Positions 27,136-37,028 of a stretch of 40,719 nucleotides of DNA are shown here, in pieces. The notes beneath the pieces are model-generated. The model searched no databases. It was not told the DNA's origin and was given only the letters and a program-made list of their open reading frames with translations. The translations under genes and the position numbers were made by a program. Location: NCBI GenBank assembly GCA_902806075.1, contig CADCVG010000034.1:1-40719 (forward strand). The letters are read 5' to 3'. Source of the stretch: an uncultured Rubrobacteraceae bacterium. Its GTDB lineage: Bacteria; Actinomycetota; Rubrobacteria; Rubrobacterales; Rubrobacteraceae. The stretch's first letter is position 1; each line of letters opens with the position of its first letter.

Positions 27136-28529
27136 CGGAGGCCCTCCAAGAGGAGTGCGGCCGACTCCGTGCCCAGTACCAGGAGCGGCTCCGGCCAGAG
27201 CCCGACGGCCAGGACGAAGGCGGCGAGCGAGATCGCCAAGACCCGCGTCGCCCGGGGGCTGGGTCTCTTGTTGTTCCGGTACTCCCGGGCCAGAAAGGCC
27301 CGTTGGTAGACCTGGAAGGCGTACACGAAAGAGAGGGCGCTACCGGCGAAGATTAGGACGACGAGCGCCGTGGTCTCGAGGAGACCACCGGCCTCGATGC
27401 TCGTCTTGAAGAGCGCTATCTTGCCGACGAAGCCAACCGCGGGCGGAACGCCGGCGATGCTAAACGCCCCCACGGCGAACGCCGCCCCCGCCAGCGGCCC
27501 GCGCAGCTGCGCGGCAAGAAAGACCAGTGCCTTGTTCAGCGAGTTCACGATCGAGTACACGACCGCCGCCGCGTACCCGACCGGCCCGCCGACCGCCAGG
27601 GCCACGAGGATGTAGCCGACCTGGCCTATGGTCGAGTAGGCCATCACCTCACTGGTGTCGTGGCGGCTTACGGCCTGCATAGCGCCGTAGACGATGCTGA
27701 CGACGCCGAGGACGAGGACCACCGGGGCGCCGAAGCTAAGCGCATCGGGCAGTACGTCGGCGCCGAAGCGGAGGAGACCGTAGCTCCCGATGTTCGCTAC
27801 GGCCCCGCTCAGGATCGCGGCGACCGGGGCGTGGCTCCCCACGTAGACCGCCGGCAGCCAGAAGTGGAACGGGAAGAGCCCGATCTTGAGCGAGAAAGCC
27901 ACAAATATCACCGTCGCTATCGGGATGATCGAGCTCAACTCGACCTGCCCGATGCGCCCGGCGACCACCTCCATGTCGAGCGATCCCGTAAGGTGGTACA
28001 GCCCGGCGATGCCGCTGAGGAACATGACCGAGCCCACAAGGTTCACCACGGCAAAGATGAACGCGGCCCGCACCTGGGAGTTCTCTTCCCGGTAGCCGGT
28101 GAGGATATAAGAGGCGGTCATGGAGATCTCGAAAAAGACGTAGAAGTTGAAGATGTCCCCGGTCAAGAAGAGCCCCGAGAGCCCGGCGGCCAAAAAGAGG
28201 ACCAGCGCCGGGAACGTCCGGGAACGCACCCCGAGCAGGACCTCATGGACAAAGGCGACCAGGACAACCGCGAGCGAGACGGCGGCGAAAGAGGCGCCCA
28301 AGACGTCTGCGCGCAGCGTGATCCCGACCCCCTCCGGCCAGCCGCCCGCGACGACCTCGACCGGACCCTCGCGCAACACCCTTACGAGGAGCAAGACGAC
28401 CGCCAGGAGGCTCGCCCCAAGCCCGGTTGCGGCGAGCCAGCCCCAGAGGGGCCTCCGGCCGTCCAAAGGTGCTATGACGGCCGCGAGCAGCCACGCTATC
28501 CCGGCCGGGAGGATCACGAGCGTCGTCAC
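27132..28529 (-). CDS. mrpD: Na+/H+ antiporter subunit D
   Basis: Proton-conducting membrane transporter motifs; KIGLFPFHFWLPAVYVGSHAPVAAILSGAVANIGSYGLLR. Confidence 0.93.
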   Translation of the reverse strand: MTTLVILPAGIAWLLAAVIAPLDGRRPLWGWLAATGLGASLLAVVLLLVRVLREGPVEVVAGGWPEGVGITLRADVLGASFAAVSLAVVLVAFVHEVLLGVRSRTFPALVLFLAAGLSGLFLTGDIFNFYVFFEISMTASYILTGYREENSQVRAAFIFAVVNLVGSVMFLSGIAGLYHLTGSLDMEVVAGRIGQVELSSIIPIATVIFVAFSLKIGLFPFHFWLPAVYVGSHAPVAAILSGAVANIGSYGLLRFGADVLPDALSFGAPVVLVLGVVSIVYGAMQAVSRHDTSEVMAYSTIGQVGYILVALAVGGPVGYAAAVVYSIVNSLNKALVFLAAQLRGPLAGAAFAVGAFSIAGVPPAVGFVGKIALFKTSIEAGGLLETTALVVLIFAGSALSFVYAFQVYQRAFLAREYRNNKRPSPRATRVLAISLAAFVLAVGLWPEPLLVLGTESAALLLEGLR

Positions 28530-28957
28530 CGCGGCTCCTCCTTCTCCAGCTTCCTCTCGTCCGCTACCTCCTCCTCTTCGGGGTCCAGCTCCGTCTTGTT
28601 CATGCTCTCCAGCTCCTCGGCCTCGCGCATCTCCATCCTGAAGATCTCCTCGATGTCTATGGAGCCATGCGAGACGTAGAGCCGGTAGACCACGGCCAGG
28701 AGGAGGGCGGCGACGCTCGATCCGATCACCAGCGCCGTCAGGGCCATCGCCTGGACCAGCGGGTCGCTCACCGCTCCCTCGTCTATGGGGTAGATGGGCG
28801 CGCTCCCCCGCGAGAGCCCGGCGGCGATGATGAACAGGATCGCCGAGTTGGAGATGAGCACGATCCCGACGACCACCCGCAGCAGGTCGCGCTGTAACAC
28901 CAGAAATGCCCCCGAGGCGAAGACCACGGCGATCACGACGGAGATGGCGAGGATCAC
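28526..28957 (-). CDS. mrpC: Na+/H+ antiporter subunit C
   Basis: NuoK-like; LISNSAILFIIAAG...DPLVQAMALTALVIGSSVAALLLA. Confidence 0.92.
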   Translation of the reverse strand: MILAISVVIAVVFASGAFLVLQRDLLRVVVGIVLISNSAILFIIAAGLSRGSAPIYPIDEGAVSDPLVQAMALTALVIGSSVAALLLAVVYRLYVSHGSIDIEEIFRMEMREAEELESMNKTELDPEEEEVADERKLEKEEPR

Positions 28958-29451
28958 GTGTCGTCCTCCAACTGCTCGGTGCCCGGCCCCGCGTATTCCT
29001 CCTGCTCGGAGATGGTGCGGGCGAACGCGCCTATGGCCCCGACCGCGAACCCGAAGACGAGGAAGAAGATACCGAGGTCGAAGAGGACCGGGGTTATGAG
29101 CTCCAGCGTCCCCAGATAGACTACGTCCTCCCCGGGACGCGGGTAATGGGTCAGAACCGGGTCCCCTAGAAAGAGCGGCACCACCGCGACGGAGAGGGAA
29201 AGGAGAAGCCCCGCGCCCGCTATGGTCGGAGCGTTGCGCACGGTCACGAGCCTCTCCGCCTCCCTCCGTCCAAGGACCAGGTACTGGAGCAGGACCCCTA
29301 AAGAGGCCACGACCCCGGCGGAGAACCCGTCGCCGGGCTGGGCGTACCCCTTGACGAGTATCGCGAAGGCGGCGACGAACGTGGGGAGGAGCAAGAGCTT
29401 TGCCACCGTCTGCGTCAGAATGCTCGTGGTGTTGTTTATCGGGGCACTCAC
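28954..29451 (-). CDS. mrpB: Na+/H+ antiporter subunit B
   Basis: AFAILVKGYAQPGDGFSAGVVASLGVLLQYL...LITPVLFDLGIFFLVFGFAVG. Confidence 0.93.
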   Translation of the reverse strand: MSAPINNTTSILTQTVAKLLLLPTFVAAFAILVKGYAQPGDGFSAGVVASLGVLLQYLVLGRREAERLVTVRNAPTIAGAGLLLSLSVAVVPLFLGDPVLTHYPRPGEDVVYLGTLELITPVLFDLGIFFLVFGFAVGAIGAFARTISEQEEYAGPGTEQLEDDT

Positions 29452-31763
29452 CGCAGCCGTCCCCCTCTAAGGAGCGTGACGACCCCGAGCAGTACCAGCG
29501 CCACGACCGTTATCTCGCCCAGAGTGTCGAGGCCCCGGAAGTCCGCCAGTATCACGGTCACGACGTCCTTGGCGTGGGCTTCGGGGGCCAGAGCGATGAG
29601 TTCCTCCGCCGTGCTACTCTCGGCCGCCGGCTGGGAGAGCGTCCCCCAGGCCACGGCGAAGGCAAAGGCGCCGGCGACCACCGAGATGTACACTTTGCGC
29701 CGCGTCAGTCGCAACGGCAGTTCGGCCTGGCGGTGGAGAACCTTGTAGGGGATCAGTTTCAAGGTCGCTATAAAGAGCAGCGTGACGAGGGTTTCGATCA
29801 GGACCGCGACCAACGCCACGTCCGGCGCCCCCAAGAAGGCGTAGAGCGCCGCCAGCACGTAGCCCGCGCTGGAGAAGACCAGGGCGAGCGTGACGTGGCG
29901 CCGGGTCAAGGTGCTCGCGAGCGTGGCGAGGGTAACCGCCACGAGCGCCAGCAGGAGCGGTACGTCATGCCATCCGACCTCTCCGGCCCGGTACACTCCA
30001 TCAGTCGGGGTCACGAGGATGCCCAGCCCGACCAGCACCCCAGCCGGCAGGAGTATGGCCGCGACTCGACTCCTCAAGTCGCGCACCTCTGCGCGGTGTA
30101 TCCTGTCCGAAAAGCGATTGAGTCCCTCGATGCTCGACTCGTACAACCTCTCCGGCCCTACCTTGCCTCCGACCCACGCGACCCCGCGCGCCGCCCCGAC
30201 CCACACCGGGCGCGAGAAGATCAAGAGCGCCCCAAGGACAAAGGTCGCGAGCGCCATGAGGTTCTCGGGCCGCAGATCGAGGTGATACGCCGGCTCGATG
30301 GACGCGGGAGCATCGTAGATGACCTCCCCCGCCGCCTCCGCCAGGCGGGCGAAAGGCTCGACCCACAGGCCACCAAGGAGCACGAGCCCGCCCAAAGCGA
30401 CCACGGGCCAGACGAGAGCCGCCGGGGGGTTGCTCGCCCCGTCACGCCGCTCCCCGAGAAAGATGCCGGCCCAGAAGCGCCAGGCGTAGGCCAGCGTCAG
30501 CGCCGCCCCGAGGACGGCGGCCCCGGCAAAGAGCGGCCCCCGCGCTAGCGCCGCCCCAAAGAGGAGCTCGTCCTTAAAGAAGCCTATCGTGAGGGGAAGC
30601 GCCGCGAGGCCGGCAGATGCGGCCCCGCTCGCCGCCGCCAGCAGTGGCAGGGGCTTCCTCAAGCCTCCGAGCTCGCTCAACCTATCCTCTCCGGTCTCCT
30701 CGGTCACCGCGCCGGCCGTCAGGAAGAGGGCACACTTGGCCAGCGCGTGCGCGATCACGTAGAACGCGGCGCCCACGGCACCATACTCTCCACCGAGGCC
30801 GTACAAAAAGACCACGTAGCCGTACTGGGAGATCGTGGAGTAGGCCAGGAGCTGCTTGAGTACGTCCTGAGTCAGGGCCAAAACGCCGCCGACCGCCATC
30901 GATAGCAGCCCCACGACGAGCAGGGTGTCGAGGAGGATCCGGCTCTCCTGGAGGAGTGGGTAGACCCGGCCCAACAGCAGCACCCCGGCGGCGACCATCG
31001 CGGCGGAGTGTAGGTAGGCCGAGACGGGGGTGGGTGCGGCCATCGCCCGTGGCAGCCAGAAGTGGAGGGGGACCTGGGCGCTCTTGGCGAGGGCCGCGAC
31101 GGCTATGAGGAGGCCCGCGGCGTTGAGGAGCGGGCCCGGCTCCACCAGTTCGGCCAGCTCGGGCACCGAGAAAGTTCCATAAGCAGAGTACAGGATCAGG
31201 GCGCCGATCAGTAACAGCACCGCGGTCACGCCGGTGACGAGGAGTGCCATCAGAGCCGCGGCCCGGGCCTCCGCGTCGTGGCGATCGAAGGCGATGAGGT
31301 AGTAGGACGCTATCGCAGTGAGGTCCCAGAATAAGAACAGCAGTACAAGGTCCTGGGCCATCGCGAGCCCCACCATCGCCCCCATAAAGAGGAGCATGTG
31401 GCCATAGAATCTCGTCCCCTCGGACTCCGGCCGGTCCCCGTGCCCGAGGTGAAGAGGCAGGTAGCGCGAGGAGTACACGAGGACCAGGAAGCCCACCCCC
31501 GTCGCGAGCAGAGCGTAGAGGGCGGCGAGCCCGTCGAGGGCAACGTGGAAGCGCAAATCCCAGGTCGGCGCCCACGCCACGTTCACCGCGCCCCCTCCCT
31601 TCCACCACGCGAGGGCGGTCGCGGAGAACGCGAGCGCGGCGAAGGCCGTCCCCACTGGCGCCGCCAGGCGTGGCCTGTAAACGCCGGCGAGCATGGCCGC
31701 GGGGGCCGCGAGCAGGGCCAGTACCAGCGGCAGGAGTACCATCAGGGTAGCGGGCGGCGTCAA
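29448..31763 (-). CDS. mrpA: Na+/H+ antiporter subunit A
   Basis: NuoL-like; KSAQVPLHFWLPRAMAAPTPVSAYLHSAAMVAAGVLLLGR; C-terminal DFRGLDTLGEITVVALVLLGVVTLLRG. Confidence 0.95.
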   Translation of the reverse strand: MTPPATLMVLLPLVLALLAAPAAMLAGVYRPRLAAPVGTAFAALAFSATALAWWKGGGAVNVAWAPTWDLRFHVALDGLAALYALLATGVGFLVLVYSSRYLPLHLGHGDRPESEGTRFYGHMLLFMGAMVGLAMAQDLVLLFLFWDLTAIASYYLIAFDRHDAEARAAALMALLVTGVTAVLLLIGALILYSAYGTFSVPELAELVEPGPLLNAAGLLIAVAALAKSAQVPLHFWLPRAMAAPTPVSAYLHSAAMVAAGVLLLGRVYPLLQESRILLDTLLVVGLLSMAVGGVLALTQDVLKQLLAYSTISQYGYVVFLYGLGGEYGAVGAAFYVIAHALAKCALFLTAGAVTEETGEDRLSELGGLRKPLPLLAAASGAASAGLAALPLTIGFFKDELLFGAALARGPLFAGAAVLGAALTLAYAWRFWAGIFLGERRDGASNPPAALVWPVVALGGLVLLGGLWVEPFARLAEAAGEVIYDAPASIEPAYHLDLRPENLMALATFVLGALLIFSRPVWVGAARGVAWVGGKVGPERLYESSIEGLNRFSDRIHRAEVRDLRSRVAAILLPAGVLVGLGILVTPTDGVYRAGEVGWHDVPLLLALVAVTLATLASTLTRRHVTLALVFSSAGYVLAALYAFLGAPDVALVAVLIETLVTLLFIATLKLIPYKVLHRQAELPLRLTRRKVYISVVAGAFAFAVAWGTLSQPAAESSTAEELIALAPEAHAKDVVTVILADFRGLDTLGEITVVALVLLGVVTLLRGGRLR

Positions 31764-32013
31764 CTCTTCTCTCCGGGGAGATCCGGCATCCCGCCGTCGT
31801 TACTGGGCCTCTCTAGATATGCCATGAGAGCAGTCCGGGCCGGGTCTCGCTGCGAGGTCGCGGGCGACCTTACGCGCCCGTTGACGCAGCCGGTTCGTAT
31901 AGATACGGAATACATCGTAAGACATTCTATAGGAGAAGACCGGAGCCACAATGTACGGTCACGGCCAAGTTTAAGGGGTACAATAGGTGCTCGGGAAGCG
32001 GACAAAGGTGAGC

Positions 32014-33000
32014 ATGACCCAGCTAACTGACAGCTTCAATCGCAAGATGGATTACCTCCGCATCTCGGTGACGGATCGCTGCAATTTCCGTTGCCAGTAC
32101 TGTATGCCCGAGGACATCAAGTTCCAGGACAAGAGCCACATCCTAACCCTCGAAGAGATGCTTACCTTCGCCGAAGCCTGCCTGCAACTCGGCGTCACGA
32201 AGGTGCGCGTCACCGGCGGCGAGCCTTTGGTGCGCCGGGGGGTCGTGTGGTTCGTCGAGCAGCTAAAGTCTTTAGGCTTTCACGACGTCACCATGACCAC
32301 GAACGGGTTTCTATTGCGGGAGAACCTCGACGGGCTCGTGGAGGCGGGGTTGGACCGGATCAATATCTCTTTAGATACCTTGCAGCCCGAGAAGTTCGCG
32401 TTCATCACGCGCCGCAACCACTTCCAGAAGGTGTGGGATGCGATCATGGCGGCGCTCGAGACCCCTCTCTCCCCCGTCAAGGTCAACGCCGTGGCGATGC
32501 GCGGGGTGAACGACGACGAGATCGTGGAGATGGCGAAGCTCACGCTGAAGTACCCGATGCACGTCCGCTTCATCGAGATGATGCCGCTAAACGGCGACAC
32601 CAACGGCTCCCACTTCCGCTCGCTCTTCATCTCGGGCAGGGAGATACTGGAGCGCGCCCAGGAGGGACTCGGGGACCTCGTCGAGATACAGCCCGACGAC
32701 CCGGCCGCACCCGCCGACGAGTTCAAGTTCGAGGGGGCGCCGGGAACGTTCGGGGTCATAACGCCCGTCTCAGAGCCATTCTGCGCGAGGTGTTCGCGTT
32801 TGAGGCTCACGGCGGACGGTAAGATCCACCCGTGCCTCCTCACCGACCTCGACGTCCCAGTAAAGGACGCCATCCGTAGTTCCGACCCGATACCCGCGAT
32901 CCACGAGGTCCTGTGGAAGACCGCGCGCATAAAGCCCGCCGCCGGCCTCACCCTCCCAGAAGAGGCGCGCAATCGTACAATGAGCCAGATCGGGGGCTAG
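32014..33000 (+). CDS. moaA: GTP 3',8-cyclase MoaA (start 32008 or 32014)
   Basis: CNFRCQYC radical SAM; RVTGGEPLVRRG; C-terminal CARCSRLRLTADGKIHPCL; terminal GG. Confidence 0.95.
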   Translation: MTQLTDSFNRKMDYLRISVTDRCNFRCQYCMPEDIKFQDKSHILTLEEMLTFAEACLQLGVTKVRVTGGEPLVRRGVVWFVEQLKSLGFHDVTMTTNGFLLRENLDGLVEAGLDRINISLDTLQPEKFAFITRRNHFQKVWDAIMAALETPLSPVKVNAVAMRGVNDDEIVEMAKLTLKYPMHVRFIEMMPLNGDTNGSHFRSLFISGREILERAQEGLGDLVEIQPDDPAAPADEFKFEGAPGTFGVITPVSEPFCARCSRLRLTADGKIHPCLLTDLDVPVKDAIRSSDPIPAIHEVLWKTARIKPAAGLTLPEEARNRTMSQIGG

Positions 33001-33018
33001 GAGCCCCTAATCCGGCAG

Positions 33019-33500
33019 TTAGAGTTCGTTCTCAACCTGATCTACAAGCTCTTGCATGAGACGTTCCAGGTGAAGATGAACCGTCTCGCTCTTGGGGCCT
33101 TGATCCTCAATCCATTCCCGCAGCATAACGTTTACCTGCTCGTTGAGACCCTCTAGGAAGTCGATGATATCTTGCAGCTCAGCAACCATGGACAGGCGTC
33201 CTTTCGCAAAATCAAAGTGTGCAGCACGCTCCCAAAAGTAGTGATGAGTCAACCAGTTCCTATGCTCAAGCGCTCGTTTCAGAGATTGTTCAAAATCGCC
33301 CGGTATCTGCTGCATAGTTCTGCGTAAAACGCCCACCAAGCTGCCGAACGTTCTCTTGTGGAGTGATTGCAGGAGCTCGTCGTATGAGTTCTTGTGATTT
33401 TGTGGATTCCAGGACCATATCTGGTCGCAAGTAGAGTAACGATTCCCCGTTCGACGGCCTGCACCATATGCAGGGCTAACCCAAAGCGCGCATAAACTTC
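33019..33500 (-). pseudogene. Frameshifted helical protein gene
   Basis: VYARFGLALHMVQAVERGIVTLLATRYGP in one frame; NPQNHKNSYDELLQSLHKRTFGSLVGVLRRTMQQIPGDFEQSLKRALEHRNWLTHHYFW... in the next. Confidence 0.6.
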
Positions 33501-33559
33501 TCTAACCTCTGCCGAAACAGGTCGTGTTCTTCCACCAGTCTTAGACCCGATACCTGTGT

Positions 33560-33859
33560 CTAGTCCGGCTCTATGGTGGCGACGAGCCCCTCGGATCTCA
33601 AGCCTTCCTGGTAAAGTTCGGCGAGCTCCTTGTGGCACTTGGTCACGACGGCCTTGCCCTTGGTGTGGGCTTCGAGCATGATCGAGACTGCCCGCCGCAT
33701 GTTCATGCGCGGTATGACCTTGCGGAGCGTCTTGATGACGTGCTCCATCGGGGTGTAGTCGTCGTTGTGCAGGATGACCTTGTAGGGTGGCTCGGTGGTG
33801 AACTTGCGCTCCGTCCGCCTCTTCGGGATGGTCTCTGTGGATTCTCCTACCGCGAACAT
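33560..33859 (-). CDS. clpS: ATP-dependent Clp protease adaptor ClpS
   Basis: YKVILHNDDYTPMEHVIKTLRKV...EAHTKGKAVVTKCHKELAE. Confidence 0.95.
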   Translation of the reverse strand: MFAVGESTETIPKRRTERKFTTEPPYKVILHNDDYTPMEHVIKTLRKVIPRMNMRRAVSIMLEAHTKGKAVVTKCHKELAELYQEGLRSEGLVATIEPD

Positions 33860-34139
33860 CTGTGTTGGAGGCCCTCCATGCTAGTTCCGAAAGCTTTTCC
33901 AGGTTTCCCTACAAGATAACAGCCCGGGGACGAGCTTTGTAGGAGGAAACGCTGAAATCGGGCTTGACGCCTTCTCCGCGCCGGTTGCGGATGCAGCATG
34001 AGGAACTGGAGGGCGGCGTTGGCGGAGAGTCGTGGGTGAGCAGATCGCGCCGGAGATCGTAGCCTGCTCTTCAGGTGCCCGCCTATCCACGAGCTAGCGG
34101 TCGGTCTACTCGCGTAAGCCTTCCGCATAGCCCCGTTCT

Positions 34140-35300
34140 CTATCGGATGAGCGGCAGCACCTTCTCCAGGAGTTTCTGGACCGTCCGGCAGTTTCGCTGT
34201 TCTATGAGCGGGGTCCGCTCGATGGGCGGGTGGTCCGTCTCGTCGTCGCGCGTAGACGCCGGAAGCTTTACAGGACTCTCTTCGCCCCACTTCTCCAACC
34301 AGTCCTCGGGCATCTCGTCGGGCAGATCCTGGTGGGAGACGGTGGCCCATAGCGCCGACCACGCCCGGGGCACTACGCGCCAGATGTCGTAGCCGCCACC
34401 GCCGGTGGCGACCCAGCGGCCCCCGCAGAGCTCGTGGGCTAGCTCGTGGACACGGCGCGGGACATGCTCGTAGACGCGGGTCGTTAACGAGAGATGCGCC
34501 AGAGGGTCCAGGACGTGGGCGTCGCAGCCGTTCTGGGAGAGGATCAGGTCCGGCCCAAAGGCCCGCAAGACCTCCGGTACCACCGCCTCGAAGGACTCTA
34601 TAAAGGAGTTGTCGTGAGTGAACGGCTCCAGCGGCACGTTGACGGAGTACCCGTGCCCCTTCCTCTGGCCCCGCTCCTTCACACCGCCGGTCCCCGGGAA
34701 GAGGTAGCGCCCCGACTCGTGCATCGAGACGGTGAGCACGTTCGGGTCGTCGTAGAACATCCACTGCACCCCGTCGCCGTGGTGGACGTCTGTATCCACG
34801 TAGGCGACCTTTATCCCCGGGTACTCCTCCTTGAGGCGTGCGATCGCAACGCCGGCATCGTTGTAGATGCAGAAGCCGCTCGCCTTGGAACGCATGGCAT
34901 GGTGGAGCCCGCCGGAGATGCACAGGGCGTGGTCTACCTCTCCCCCCATGACCATCCGCGAAGCCCGCAACACGCCCCCGACCACGTGAGAGCACGCGAG
35001 GTGGAGGTCCGGGAAGATGGGATTATCCTGCGTGCCGAGACCGTAAGCCACGAGCTCCGCAAGGTCCCCCACCCCCCGGCTCGCCTCCTGCACCCTCCTT
35101 ATGTAGCTCAGGTAATGCACGGTCCTCAAGTCGTCGTCGGTCGCCGGCTCGGGCGAGACGAACGAACTCTCCTCCAGCAGCCCCAGAGACTCACACAACT
35201 CTATGGTCATCCGCACCCTTATAGGGTTGAACGGGTGGTCCGCGCCGAACCCGTAAGCCTCCAGCGCCAAGTCATGCACGAAAGCAGACCCGCCGCTCAC
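34140..35300 (-). CDS. acuC: AcuC-family (histone-deacetylase-like) protein
   Basis: SGGLHHAMRSKASGFCIYNDAGVAIARL; YVDTDVHHGDGVQWMFYDDPNVLTVSMHESGRYLFPGTG. Confidence 0.93.
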   Translation of the reverse strand: MSGGSAFVHDLALEAYGFGADHPFNPIRVRMTIELCESLGLLEESSFVSPEPATDDDLRTVHYLSYIRRVQEASRGVGDLAELVAYGLGTQDNPIFPDLHLACSHVVGGVLRASRMVMGGEVDHALCISGGLHHAMRSKASGFCIYNDAGVAIARLKEEYPGIKVAYVDTDVHHGDGVQWMFYDDPNVLTVSMHESGRYLFPGTGGVKERGQRKGHGYSVNVPLEPFTHDNSFIESFEAVVPEVLRAFGPDLILSQNGCDAHVLDPLAHLSLTTRVYEHVPRRVHELAHELCGGRWVATGGGGYDIWRVVPRAWSALWATVSHQDLPDEMPEDWLEKWGEESPVKLPASTRDDETDHPPIERTPLIEQRNCRTVQKLLEKVLPLIR

Positions 35301-35487
35301 CCCGTCTCCAACCTGACCCCTAACGACACTAAACCCTTAAACAACAGCGTCTCCCTCTCCCGGACACCCCCAGTTTACAGAAAGTTTACCCGGCGCACCG
35401 GTATAACTCGTTAGAGTCGATATGAGCGTCCTGGACTCTTCGAGCGTGAGGAGTTGGAGAGCGGAGCCGGAGACGCGGGGGCTGTTG

Positions 35488-35502
35488 TAACATTAGGTCA
35501 TG
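35488..35502 (+). promoter_or_regulatory. Candidate leaderless -10/start arrangement for 35500..35874
   Basis: TAACAT, 6 nt, ATG; no evident RBS. Confidence 0.35.
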
Positions 35503-35874
35503 ACCGAACGCCTAGATCAGCTACTCGCCGACAAGGCGATGGTGCTCGTACAGGAGAACTTCACTGGTGTTGCGGCCGCATGGTGGTGGGAGCGGCGCAT
35601 GGGGGGCGGCATCGCCGTTTGTCAGGAGCTCCACCCGGAGGCGGTGGTACGCGAGGTCTCCACCAGGACCGGCCGCGACGTAAATGAGGTCGGGCGCGTC
35701 CTCGAAGAGGAGCTTGGTCTCGAAGACGCCGAGCCCGTCGTCCTGACCTTCGAGATCCCCGGCGACGTTACCGCCGCGGAGGCCGCGAGCACCCTCGCCG
35801 AACGCTCCGGCACGCCCGAGGGCCTAGCGGCGAACCTCTACCGCCGGATCGAAGAAGCCCTCAGCGAGGGATAG
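35500..35874 (+). CDS. Hypothetical protein
   Basis: ATG ORF bounded by -10-like motif and terminator. Confidence 0.6.
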   Translation: MTERLDQLLADKAMVLVQENFTGVAAAWWWERRMGGGIAVCQELHPEAVVREVSTRTGRDVNEVGRVLEEELGLEDAEPVVLTFEIPGDVTAAEAASTLAERSGTPEGLAANLYRRIEEALSEG

Positions 35875-35922
35875 CAGTTCAAACAAGATCTCTACGGAGG
35901 CTCTTCGACCCGTTCTAAGAAC

Positions 35923-35967
35923 GCGAGAGCGCCGGGGTAAGGAATCAATCCTTCGCCCCGGCGCTCG
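35923..35967. terminator. Bidirectional terminator-like hairpin between convergent genes
   Basis: AGCGCCGGGGTAAGGA / TCCTTCGCCCCGGCGCT long inverted repeat, followed by TCTTTGTTTC. Confidence 0.75.
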
Positions 35968-35997
35968 CCTGAGTCTTTGTTTCGTCGGGTCTGTCGT

Positions 35998-36552
35998 CTA
36001 CGGCAGTAGGCGGGAGATGGCGGCCCAGCGGGTGGACTCGCCAGCCTTCATCGAGAGGATGGTCGAGACGGCGACGATGCTGCCGAGGACGGCGACGTTC
36101 ACGTTACCGAGCACGTTCACCCTCCGCAAGAGCCTGGCCGCTTCCTCGGACATCTCCGGGGCGGGGGTGGTGCCGGAGTCTATTGGCGTCGCGCCGTCTG
36201 GGGCCTGGCGGGAGAGGCTAAGGCCGCTTAACATGCTGGCGAGGCCGGTCCCGGCGGCGGTTGCGAGCAGGGCGTCTTTTATGAGGACGAGATTGCGGGT
36301 ATCTTCGTCTATGAGGTCACCCCGGATCGCGCCGCGCCCGGCCAGCCAGGTCACTATCGCCGTCCCCAACGAGACAGCGTTGACCACGTTGTAGCGGTTC
36401 CAGGCCGTGTTAAGGAGCTTGCCGCGGTCGGCCTTGGACTGCACAACGTCGAGGTTTGGGTTCAGGGCGAGCTTGCCGAACAGTACCCCCCCGAAGGACG
36501 CGGCGAGCCCTAACTCGTGGGCTACCCAGGCAGTGGTGGAGAGCTTGGCCAT
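35998..36552 (-). CDS. Conserved-looking membrane protein
   Basis: Multiple hydrophobic segments; complete ORF. Confidence 0.65.
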   Translation of the reverse strand: MAKLSTTAWVAHELGLAASFGGVLFGKLALNPNLDVVQSKADRGKLLNTAWNRYNVVNAVSLGTAIVTWLAGRGAIRGDLIDEDTRNLVLIKDALLATAAGTGLASMLSGLSLSRQAPDGATPIDSGTTPAPEMSEEAARLLRRVNVLGNVNVAVLGSIVAVSTILSMKAGESTRWAAISRLLP

Positions 36553-36687
36553 CTTGGGACCTCCTCTGATTGCTTGTCTCGTCTAGTCACATACTACTTG
36601 CTTGGTGCTGATCTACTTCCCCCGTATCGCCTCCCGGCAAACAAAGGGCGACGCCAGGCTAGCACGCCGGGCAAGGACCGGGGCGGC

Positions 36688-37014
36688 CTAGTAGCGGGGA
36701 ACGGAGCCGTCTACCGCCGAGTATGCGTCGAGGCCGCCTTCGAGGTTGTAGGCGGCGATGAAGCCGGAGCGGTCGAGGAGCCGGGTCGCGAAGGCGCTGC
36801 GGACGCCGTGGTGGCAGATCACGGCCGTCTCGGCCGAAGCGTCGAGCTCGGAGATGCGGCCGAGGACTTCGGACATCGGCACGAGCTTCGCCCCCTCTAT
36901 CCTGGCCAGGCCAAACTCCCACGGCTCCCGCACGTCGAGCAGGACCGGTCTCTCGCCCCGGTCGAGCTTTGCTTTTAGCTCCCGTGGCGTGATGCTCTTG
37001 TAGTCAGGGCCTTG
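36688..37014 (-). CDS. Rhodanese-like domain protein (frame extends upstream of the ORF-track start)
   Basis: ITPRELKAKLDRGERPVLLDVREPWEFGLARIEGA...AVICHHGVRSAFATRLL active-site loop. Confidence 0.8.
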   Translation of the reverse strand, partial: QGPDYKSITPRELKAKLDRGERPVLLDVREPWEFGLARIEGAKLVPMSEVLGRISELDASAETAVICHHGVRSAFATRLLDRSGFIAAYNLEGGLDAYSAVDGSVPRY

Positions 37015-37028
37015 CGAGGGGATCTCCG

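Noticed and set aside
27660-28679. 339-aa plus-strand ORF
   Set aside because: Antisense to mrpD/mrpC; highly charged low-complexity shadow frame.
29400-30548. 382-aa plus-strand ORF
   Set aside because: Antisense to mrpA; no domain recognised.
31860-31990. Strong divergent promoter between mrpA and moaA
   Set aside because: TTGACG and several AT-rich hexamers are present but spacing is ambiguous; not called beyond the TACAAT noted.
33847-34995. 382-aa minus-strand ORF
   Set aside because: Alternate frame of acuC and its downstream region; Arg/Pro-rich, no domain.
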